From JAOUEA01 sp035711865 (GTDB lineage Bacteria; Actinomycetota; UBA4738; HRBIN12): a DNA stretch of 18,776 nucleotides. The notes under the pieces are model-generated. The model had not been told where the DNA came from and ran no database searches. It saw only the letters and a list, made by a program, of their open reading frames with translations. The translations under genes and the position numbers were made by a program. The stretch covers positions 1 to 18,776 of the forward strand of contig DASTBT010000036.1 of NCBI GenBank assembly GCA_035711865.1, in the 5' to 3' direction. Shown here piece by piece: positions 13,773 to 18,776 of the stretch (positions within the stretch are counted from its first letter, which is position 1; each line of letters begins with the position of its first letter).

Positions 13773-14639
13773 ATGACGACCTTCGATACCCCTGATCCGA
13801 TCGCCGTGGACCTGGAGGTCGGCGTGGGTGATGTCCGCATCGACGCGGCCGATCGCTCCGACACGACCGTCGAGGTCCGACCGTCGGACCCAGAAAAGGA
13901 GACCGACGTGAAGGCGGCCGAGCAGACTCGCGTCACGTTCGCGAACGGCCACCTGACCGTGAAGGCTCCGAGCGGCTGGCGCCAGTGGGGACGGGATCGC
14001 GACGATTCGATCGATGTCGCGATCTCCCTGCCTTCGGGCTCGCGCCTGCGGGCAGAGGTCGGTGCGGCAGACCTGCATGCGACCGGGCGACTGGGCGAGT
14101 GCCGCGCCAAGGTCGGCGTCGGTGACGTCTCCCTCGGAGAGGTCGGTCCGCTGAACCTCAAGACCGGGGCCGGCGACGTCACGGTCGGCCGTGTCGCCGG
14201 CAAGGCCGAGGTCGTCACCGGCTCGGGCACGGTGGGCGTCGGCCATGTGGAGGGCACCGCGTGGGTGAAGAACTCGAACGGCGACACATGGATCGGCGAT
14301 GTCGGCGGTGACGCTCGCGTCAGCGCGGCGAACGGCACGATCACGATCGATCGGGTTGGTGCCGGCGTCGTCCTGAAGACCGCGAACGGCCGGGTGCATC
14401 TGGGTGAGATCGCGCGCGGCGTCGCCGTGGCCGAGAGTGCCTTCGGGGATCTCGAGATCGGCGTGCGTGACGGGGTGCCGGCCTGGCTCGACCTGCGCAC
14501 GAAGTTCGGAAGCGTACGCAACGAGCTCGAGGCGTCGGAGCGCCCCGCGTCGGAGGAGGATCCGGTCGAGGTGCACGCGCACACCTCGATGGGCGACATC
14601 TCGATCCACCGCTCGGTCCCGGGCAGCGATGCGGCGTGA
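13773..14639 (+). CDS. DUF4097-family beta-strand-repeat protein
   Basis: 288 residues with no signal peptide or membrane helix. It consists of short beta-strand repeats with GDV/GTI turns (GVGDVRIDAADRS, VGVGDVSLGEVG, TGAGDVTVGRV, NGTITIDRVG, FGDLEIGV, SMGDISIHRS), the pattern of DUF4097, probably a right-handed beta-solenoid. The repeats make homologous stretches within one gene. A GAGGAGG Shine-Dalgarno lies before the ATG. It follows the RHH gene by 28 nt, so the two are probably one operon, a pairing I recall from other actinobacteria. The function of the family is not established; envelope stress or adhesion roles have been suggested for other members. Confidence 0.88.
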   Translation: MTTFDTPDPIAVDLEVGVGDVRIDAADRSDTTVEVRPSDPEKETDVKAAEQTRVTFANGHLTVKAPSGWRQWGRDRDDSIDVAISLPSGSRLRAEVGAADLHATGRLGECRAKVGVGDVSLGEVGPLNLKTGAGDVTVGRVAGKAEVVTGSGTVGVGHVEGTAWVKNSNGDTWIGDVGGDARVSAANGTITIDRVGAGVVLKTANGRVHLGEIARGVAVAESAFGDLEIGVRDGVPAWLDLRTKFGSVRNELEASERPASEEDPVEVHAHTSMGDISIHRSVPGSDAA

Positions 14640-14710
14640 CAGCGGCGCTGGGGGTCATGTGTTGCGCAGGCGATGATTCCGTGACCTGTCCCGAGCACCT
14701 CGCGTTCCCC

Positions 14711-14745
14711 GTGTGACGACCCTATCGCTGGGGTGTGCGTCACAC
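14711..14745. promoter_or_regulatory. 8-bp inverted repeat upstream of the SDR gene
   Basis: GTGTGACG (14711-14718) and CGTCACAC (14738-14745), perfect, with a 19-nt spacer. It lies about 70 nt after the DUF4097 stop and about 48 nt before the SDR start. There is no T-run after it, so it is as likely an operator as a terminator for the RHH/DUF4097 transcript. Confidence 0.4.
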
Positions 14746-14749
14746 GATC

Positions 14750-14792
14750 CCGTCCTGTTCCGTCCACAGAAGTAGGACGGAAGGAGGGACGG
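14750..14792 (+). promoter_or_regulatory. Leader with repeated complementary hexamers next to the SDR ribosome-binding site
   Basis: CCGTCC occurs at 14750-14755 and 14760-14765, GGACGG at 14775-14780 and 14787-14792. The Shine-Dalgarno AAGGAGGG is at 14781-14788 and the ATG at 14794. Pairing 14760-14765 with 14775-14780 (9-nt loop) leaves the Shine-Dalgarno free; pairing with 14787-14792 would bury it. A regulatory role is inferred from pairing alone. Confidence 0.35.
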
Positions 14793-14793
14793 T

Positions 14794-15735
14794 ATGAAGG
14801 TCTTCATTGCAGGCGCGTCCGGGGCGATCGGTCGTCGCCTCGTCCCCGCTCTCGTCACGAAGGGCCACGAGGTCGTCGGCACCACCCGCACACCCGCCAA
14901 GTCCGAACGGCTCCGGCAGCTGGGGGCCGAGCCCGTCGTGATGGACGCGCTCGACGAGGTGGCGGTCAAGGATGCGGTCGTGGCGACGGCGCCCGACGTC
15001 ATCGTGCACGAGCTCAGCGCGATCCCCGATGCGATCGACCTCCGCAAGCTCGACCGGCAGTTCGCCCAGACCAACCGACTGCGCACCGAGGGTACGGACC
15101 ACCTCATCGAGGCCGCACGCGCCGCTGGCGTCGGCCGGTTCGTCGCACAGAGCTTCGCCGCATGGGCGTACGCGCGCAACGGTGGCCCGGTGAAGGTCGA
15201 GACCGACCCGGTCGAGACGGACCCGCCACCGAGCGTTCGCCGGACGCACGCCGGCATCATGCACGTCGAGCGCGCGCTCCGCGAGGCGAACGACCTCGAA
15301 GGCATCGCGCTCCGCTATGGCGGGTTCTATGGTCCGGGCACGTCGTTCGGCGGCGGGGCGCCGCTGCTCGACATGGTCCGGAAGCGCCGCCTGCCGATCG
15401 TCGGGGACGGCGACGGGGTCTGGTCGTTCATCCACGTCGACGACGCCGTCACCGCGACGGTCGCCGCGATCGAGCGCGGCCGACCCGGCATCTACAACGT
15501 GACCGACGACGAGCCCGCGCCGGTGTCGGTGTGGCTCCCGGAGCTCGCGGCCGCCCTCGGCGCACCGCCGGCGCGCAGGCTGCCCACATGGCTCGCACGA
15601 CCGTTCATCGGGGAGACCGGCGTCGCGATGATGACCGACGTACGCGGAGCCTCGAACGCGAAGGCCAAGCGCGAGCTCGGGTGGCGGCCGCAGTTCGCGT
15701 CGTGGCGGGAAGGCTTCCGCTCGGGGCTTGGCTGA
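14794..15735 (+). CDS. Atypical SDR / NAD-dependent epimerase-like protein
   Basis: 313 residues, extended-SDR size. The N-terminal Rossmann motif is GASGAIG (G7, G10, G13), giving NAD(P) binding, and SFIHVDDAV (about 211-219) and LRYGGFYGPGT are typical of epimerase/dehydratase-family proteins. The usual catalytic YxxxK is not visible: aligning on the following Glu (E159), the Tyr and Lys positions hold Thr151 and Ile155, so it may be an atypical SDR with a regulatory or altered role. This placement is a by-eye alignment. An AAGGAGGG Shine-Dalgarno supports the ATG. It converges with the RibD-C gene, leaving 9 nt. Substrate unknown. Confidence 0.9.
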   Translation: MKVFIAGASGAIGRRLVPALVTKGHEVVGTTRTPAKSERLRQLGAEPVVMDALDEVAVKDAVVATAPDVIVHELSAIPDAIDLRKLDRQFAQTNRLRTEGTDHLIEAARAAGVGRFVAQSFAAWAYARNGGPVKVETDPVETDPPPSVRRTHAGIMHVERALREANDLEGIALRYGGFYGPGTSFGGGAPLLDMVRKRRLPIVGDGDGVWSFIHVDDAVTATVAAIERGRPGIYNVTDDEPAPVSVWLPELAAALGAPPARRLPTWLARPFIGETGVAMMTDVRGASNAKAKRELGWRPQFASWREGFRSGLG

Positions 15736-15744
15736 CGAGCGCGG

Positions 15745-16323
15745 TCAAACGAGGCGGTAGCGGATGTGCGTGGCCAGCGGTCGGTCGACGACCTCGATCG
15801 GCTCGAGCTGCAGGTGGCCGACGCCCATGTCCTCGAACATGCGTGTGCCGGTCCCGAACAGCACCGGGACGATGTGCATCAGGATCTCGTCGACGAGCCC
15901 TGCCGCGATGTAGGCGCGCCCGAGCGTGGCGCCGCCGATGATCACGACGTCCTGTTCGCCCGCTGCTTCCTGCGCCTGCCGTAGCGCGGACTCGATGCCG
16001 TCGGTCACGAAGGTGTAGACGCCGTCGGCAGGCGACTCCGCCGGCACCTCGTGCGTGACCACGAACACGGGGATCCGCTCGGAGCCGCTCGGTCCGTCGG
16101 AACCCCACCACGGCAGGGAGTGCTCGTACGTCACGCGCCCTGCGAGCGCGGCGCCGCCATGCCTCATGGTGCGCTCGGCGTACTCGCGGTCGGGCGGATC
16201 GGAGCTGAACCCCCACTCGTGCAGCTGCTCGCCGCCGGTGCCCAACGGTTCTTCCGCCGTCTGCTCCGACGCGGTCATGAACCCGTCGAGCGACATGCTG
16301 GTCTGGAAGATCACGCGTCCCAA
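15745..16323 (-). CDS. RibD C-terminal / dihydrofolate-reductase-like protein
   Basis: 192 residues from a TTG start. GRVIFQTSMSLDGFM at 2-16 is the characteristic N-terminal strand of the RibD_C/DHFR-like fold, GGATL at 130-134 and DEILMHIVPVLFGTG at 145-159 complete the NADPH-binding core. It is probably an NADPH-dependent reductase; most stand-alone members have no known substrate. The frame extends upstream to 16377, but that part overlaps the cyclase 3' end. The TTG at 16321-16323 is preceded by AAGGAGGA (16328-16335) at ideal distance and leaves a 29-nt gap from the cyclase stop, so it is probably the last gene of the cyclase transcript. Confidence 0.88.
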   Translation of the reverse strand: MGRVIFQTSMSLDGFMTASEQTAEEPLGTGGEQLHEWGFSSDPPDREYAERTMRHGGAALAGRVTYEHSLPWWGSDGPSGSERIPVFVVTHEVPAESPADGVYTFVTDGIESALRQAQEAAGEQDVVIIGGATLGRAYIAAGLVDEILMHIVPVLFGTGTRMFEDMGVGHLQLEPIEVVDRPLATHIRYRLV

Positions 16324-16327
16324 ATGC

Positions 16328-16335
16328 TCCTCCTT
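16328..16335 (-). promoter_or_regulatory. Strong Shine-Dalgarno that fixes the TTG start
   Basis: AAGGAGGA on the minus strand, 4 nt before a TTG that begins exactly at the RibD_C core. It favours this start over the longer frame beginning at 16377. Confidence 0.75.
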
Positions 16336-16352
16336 GCCTGCGGGAAGATGCC

Positions 16353-17621
16353 TCATCGCGGGCCGACGAGGTACCACGTCTCCATCTCACCCTTGCCCTT
16401 CACGTGGATCGTTCCCCGTCGCGTGCAGACGAACCCTTCCTTCAGCAGCCCGTACGTCGCACCCGTGATCTGGATCTCGCCGGGTGTGCCGTTGGACTCC
16501 ATGCGGCTGGCGGTGTTCACGGCGTCGCCCCACAGGTCGTACAGGAATCGCTTCGTCCCGATCACGCCGGCCGTGACGGGCCCGGAATTGATGCCGATGC
16601 GCAGCTCGAGGCCTTCGCGTCCCGCGATCGACGACGTCGCGACCGCCTCACGCATGTCGAGCGCGAGCAGCGCCGCGCGGCGAGCGTGATCGGCGCACGG
16701 GTCGGGCACGCCCGCCGCGGCCATGTACGCGTCGCCGATCGTCTTGATCTTCTCGAGGCCGTGCCGCTCCACGAGCGTGTCGAACCACGAGAAGAGGTGA
16801 TCGAGGGTGCCCACGACCTCGGCCGGCGTCAGTCGCTGCGACAGCGGCGTGAAGTCCACGACGTCGGCGAACACGATCGTTGCCGACTCAACATGGTCGG
16901 CGATCGACTCGCCGGATTTCAGCCGTTCCGCGATCGCGCTCGGCAGAACGTTCGTGAGCAGCGCCTCGGATCGCTGCTGCTCGAAGCGCAACGCCGTGAG
17001 CGCGGCGTTGCGCTGGTTCGCGAACGACGCGAGCACCGTGAACGCCACCGCCCCCGTGCCGATCACGTTCAGCGCCAGCATCGTGGCCGTGAACCACGCC
17101 GGCACGTCGATGTCGGTGAAGAACAGCTCGCCGGCGATGCCCAGGAGCACGAAGGCCGCCAGGAACCCCACGAACCATCCGATCGCCTGACGAACCTCGA
17201 GGAAGACGAGCGCTCCCAGCGGAGCGAGGATGCCCCATAGCGCCACGCCTCCCGAATCAAGGAATCCGCCCGACAGCATCATCCCGATGGTGGTCGATAG
17301 GAGGATCGCAAGGAGTTGGGCGGTGAGGAACGGCCCGAATCTCCTGGTCCGGGCGAAGATCGCCAACGATCCGATCGAGACGGCGAAGTAGATGTAGGGG
17401 AGCACGCCGACCCGTGAGCCGAACGCGAGATACGAGGCTCCCCACACCAGGGACACGGGCAGGATCAGCACCGCGAGCAGGACGAGGAGCGCCTTCCGCT
17501 CGCGCAGGTCGTCGTGGTCGCGGGGGTCCGCGCCGACGCGCCCGAGCCGGGCGGCGACGAGCCCGATCAGACCCTTCTTCGGCGTTCCTTCCGATACCTT
17601 CGGGATCTCCGGCTCACCCAC
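16353..17621 (-). CDS. Class III adenylyl cyclase with six membrane helices
   Basis: 422 residues. The N-terminal half has about six membrane helices (residues about 43-200), followed by a linker (FEQQRSEALLTNVLPSAIAERL) and one class III cyclase domain. All catalytic residues are present: metal-binding D253 and D297, substrate-specifying K293 and D362, transition-state N369 and R373. Their spacing (40, 4, 65, 7, 4) equals that of mycobacterial Rv1625c as I recall it (D256, K296, D300, D365, N372, R376), and the Lys/Asp pair indicates ATP rather than GTP. It should work as a membrane homodimer making cAMP. The GTG start has TAAGAT 6 nt upstream and no Shine-Dalgarno. It lies 34 nt after the DUF1772-like gene and before the RibD-C gene. 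No CRP-type receptor is in the window. Confidence 0.95.
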   Translation of the reverse strand: MGEPEIPKVSEGTPKKGLIGLVAARLGRVGADPRDHDDLRERKALLVLLAVLILPVSLVWGASYLAFGSRVGVLPYIYFAVSIGSLAIFARTRRFGPFLTAQLLAILLSTTIGMMLSGGFLDSGGVALWGILAPLGALVFLEVRQAIGWFVGFLAAFVLLGIAGELFFTDIDVPAWFTATMLALNVIGTGAVAFTVLASFANQRNAALTALRFEQQRSEALLTNVLPSAIAERLKSGESIADHVESATIVFADVVDFTPLSQRLTPAEVVGTLDHLFSWFDTLVERHGLEKIKTIGDAYMAAAGVPDPCADHARRAALLALDMREAVATSSIAGREGLELRIGINSGPVTAGVIGTKRFLYDLWGDAVNTASRMESNGTPGEIQITGATYGLLKEGFVCTRRGTIHVKGKGEMETWYLVGPR

Positions 17622-17627
17622 CGGCGC

Positions 17628-17633
17628 ATCTTA
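17628..17633 (-). promoter_or_regulatory. Candidate -10 element of a leaderless promoter (adenylyl cyclase)
   Basis: Minus-strand TAAGAT, six bases, then the GTG start; no Shine-Dalgarno. It lies in the 34-nt gap after the upstream gene, so the cyclase may have its own transcript. No clear -35. Confidence 0.45.
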
Positions 17634-17655
17634 GGGTTCAACCCGTGGGGCGGGC

Positions 17656-18132
17656 TCAGAGCTCGATCAGCGCCGCGAGGAAGAGTCCGAAGGCCGCCCA
17701 GGTCGAGACCAGTTGGATCCAGTTGATCGTGAAGTACTTCTGCCGTCCAGCCTCCCAGTCCGCCGGCATCGCGTCGGGGTCCCACGCGAGGATCACGTCG
17801 TAGTGCGGTTCCTTCCACACGTTGGAGACGACGTAGACGCCGACGATCACGAACGCCAGCCCGATCGCGGTCAGCACGAACGAGGCGGAGCTTCGGTCGT
17901 CCCAAAGCAAGACGAGCGCGACGATCGGAGCGACGGCCATGCCGATCGCGCAGACGTAGTTGAACCAAGCCTTCCTGCCCACGGGGAGGAAGGCTCGCAT
18001 GAAGCCGAGGAAGCCGGGACCGTCCATCGCCCCCAACATGCGGTGCATCACCAGGGTCAGCATGCCCAACAGGCCGGACCAGAGCCCGGAGAACACGACC
18101 GCCGCCGCGAGCACCCACTCCTCACCCGTCAC
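17656..18132 (-). CDS. DUF1772-like four-helix membrane protein
   Basis: 158 residues with four membrane helices at about 7-29, 55-77, 83-103 and 136-156. The loop WKEPHYDVILAWDPDAMPADWEAGRQKY (abbreviated here: WKEP, WDPDAMP, DWEAGR at about 106-130) resembles the conserved loop of DUF1772/anthrone-oxygenase-like membrane proteins; the biochemical role of bacterial members is mostly unknown. I chose the GTG at 18130-18132 because GAAGGGGG lies about 6 nt upstream. An ATG at 18145-18147, 15 nt further upstream, is the alternative and has no Shine-Dalgarno. The frame is open further upstream across the divergent gene, but that part is not real. It precedes the cyclase gene on the same strand. 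Confidence 0.82.
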   Translation of the reverse strand: MTGEEWVLAAAVVFSGLWSGLLGMLTLVMHRMLGAMDGPGFLGFMRAFLPVGRKAWFNYVCAIGMAVAPIVALVLLWDDRSSASFVLTAIGLAFVIVGVYVVSNVWKEPHYDVILAWDPDAMPADWEAGRQKYFTINWIQLVSTWAAFGLFLAALIEL

Positions 18133-18259
18133 GACGACCCCCTTCATCCGCGGATGGGACAGCCTACTTGCGCCCCGCCCCGCGCTCGCGGAGGATTGGG
18201 CAACGACGTGGGTGGGTAGGGCCGGGTGCACAGGACCATCCACGATGGGGGGGAGAGTC

Positions 18260-18776
18260 ATGATGCAGGGAACGAAGAAGGTCGCAGACGCGGGCGTCAA
18301 GGCCGGGAAGAAGGTGCTCTCGACCGACGTCGCGCAAGGTGTCGTCGAGGCCGTCGTCGACAAGCTCGAGGAGGTCGCGGTCGAGAAGGCCGACGACGTG
18401 GCCGACACGGTGAAGACGAAGGCCGCGAAGGCCGGCGGCCGCTCTCCGAAGCGCTCGTCGTCCAAGAGGTCGGGGGCGAAGAAGACCTCCTCGGCCAAGA
18501 GATCATCGGCCAAGAAGTCCTCGGGCAAGAAGTCCTCTGCCAGGAAGAAGTCCTCGGGCAAGAAGTCCTCTGCCAAGAAGTCCTCGGCCAAGCGCTCGTC
18601 AGGGAAGAAATCACCGGCGAAGAAGCGGACCACGAAGAAGTCCTCGGCGAAGCGATCAACGGCGAAGAAGCCGGCGTCTCGGAAGAAGACGTCCGGCCGA
18701 AAGACGACGACCGGTCGCAAGAAGACCGCGTCTCGGAAGAAGCCGGCCGCTCGGAAGAAGTCGACCGCGCGGAAGC
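18260..18776 (+). CDS. Lys/Ser/Ala-rich histone-tail-like protein (partial, runs off the window)
   Basis: At least 172 residues; no stop before the window edge. Residues 1-58 form an amphipathic, helix-prone region (KKVADAGVKAGKKVLSTDV, then VVEAVVDKLEEVAVEKADDV) that is not an HU or Lsr2 fold. From about residue 59 on it is almost only Lys, Arg, Ser, Ala, Thr and Gly, with repeated KKSSA/KKSSG-type pentads, like the basic tails of histone H1 or mycobacterial HupB. Probably a nucleoid or nucleic-acid-binding protein; inferred from composition. The ATG at 18260 has GGGGGGAGAG upstream; ATGs at 18245 and 18263 are in-frame alternatives. Diverges from the DUF1772-like gene. Confidence 0.75.
   Translation, partial: MMQGTKKVADAGVKAGKKVLSTDVAQGVVEAVVDKLEEVAVEKADDVADTVKTKAAKAGGRSPKRSSSKRSGAKKTSSAKRSSAKKSSGKKSSARKKSSGKKSSAKKSSAKRSSGKKSPAKKRTTKKSSAKRSTAKKPASRKKTSGRKTTTGRKKTASRKKPAARKKSTARK
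18486..18660 (+). repeat. Degenerate 15-bp tandem repeats encoding KKSSA/G pentads
   Basis: Units close to AAGAAGTCCTCGGGC repeat in phase with the codons, several times nearly exactly between about 18511 and 18590, then with more variation and a few inserted codons. They encode the basic tail and may change in copy number by recombination or slippage. Confidence 0.7.

Noticed and set aside
13226..14639. A HicAB toxin-antitoxin locus
   Set aside because: The RHH protein resembles HicB-type antitoxins, but the partner is a DUF4097 protein of 288 residues, not a HicA-like toxin, and no other small toxin gene is adjacent.
13130..14767. A minus-strand open frame of about 545 codons opposite the RHH and DUF4097 genes
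   Set aside because: Antisense to genes with clear domains and ribosome-binding sites; low-complexity Ser/Arg/Thr composition.
18486..18660. CRISPR array
   Set aside because: The repeats are contiguous 15-bp coding units in phase with codons, with no spacers and no cas genes.
17656..18720. A long minus-strand frame joining the Lys-rich gene region to the DUF1772-like gene, with repeated FLAEDFLPED motifs
   Set aside because: The repeated motifs are the antisense of the Lys/Ser codon repeats; the real gene starts near 18132.

Overview
This is a gene-dense, very GC-rich window (about two thirds G+C by eye, with G or C at most third codon positions). It looks like the chromosome of an actinomycete-type bacterium (Actinomycetota). 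The support is indirect: GTG and TTG starts, a YtrA-type GntR/ABC operon, a SigE-like ECF sigma factor, an RHH/DUF4097 pair, a six-helix class III adenylyl cyclase, and several genes with a -10-like TANNNT hexamer 6-9 nt before the start codon and no Shine-Dalgarno, as expected for leaderless mRNAs. I cannot place it below phylum. I see no rRNA, tRNA, CRISPR array, transposase, integrase or phage gene, so this reads as ordinary chromosome with many small regulatory and enzyme genes.

Layout. 1-1173 (minus): a membrane-anchored small protein and a DinB-like protein. 1219-1255: a strong GC hairpin. 1392-3758 (minus): a NarL-type two-component system (kinase, regulator) followed closely by a small secreted protein. 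3906-6159 (minus): GntR regulator, ABC ATPase and ABC permease, joined by 4-nt GTGA overlaps, behind a perfect 22-bp operator-like palindrome. 6160-6354: an intergenic region with two 19-bp direct repeats and a hairpin. 6355-9227: an alpha/beta hydrolase (minus) diverging from a cysteine-synthase-like PLP enzyme (plus), then a zinc-free MDR oxidoreductase (plus). 9244-10987 (minus): ECF sigma factor overlapping a membrane-anchored beta-propeller protein that may be its anti-sigma partner. 11060-12787 (plus): a secreted SGNH lipase/esterase and a nucleotidyltransferase-fold protein. 12781-13119 (minus): a TfoX-N protein. 13226-14639 (plus): an RHH DNA-binding protein and a DUF4097 beta-strand-repeat protein, preceded by three 11-bp direct repeats. 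14794-15735 (plus): an atypical SDR/epimerase with repeated complementary hexamers in its leader. 15745-18132 (minus): DUF1772-like membrane protein, adenylyl cyclase and RibD-C/DHFR-like reductase. 18260-end (plus): a lysine/serine/alanine-rich, histone-tail-like protein cut by the window edge.

How the genes work together. Four self-contained regulatory units stand out: the kinase/regulator/secreted-protein cluster, the GntR-controlled ABC transporter, the ECF sigma/propeller pair, and the RHH/DUF4097 pair. The remaining genes are mostly single-gene units. I found no convincing large new system. The best candidates for new biology are the RHH/DUF4097 unit with its helical-turn-spaced repeats, the possible switch-like leader before the SDR gene, the repeat/hairpin region at 6251-6351, and the Lys-rich tail protein at the right edge.
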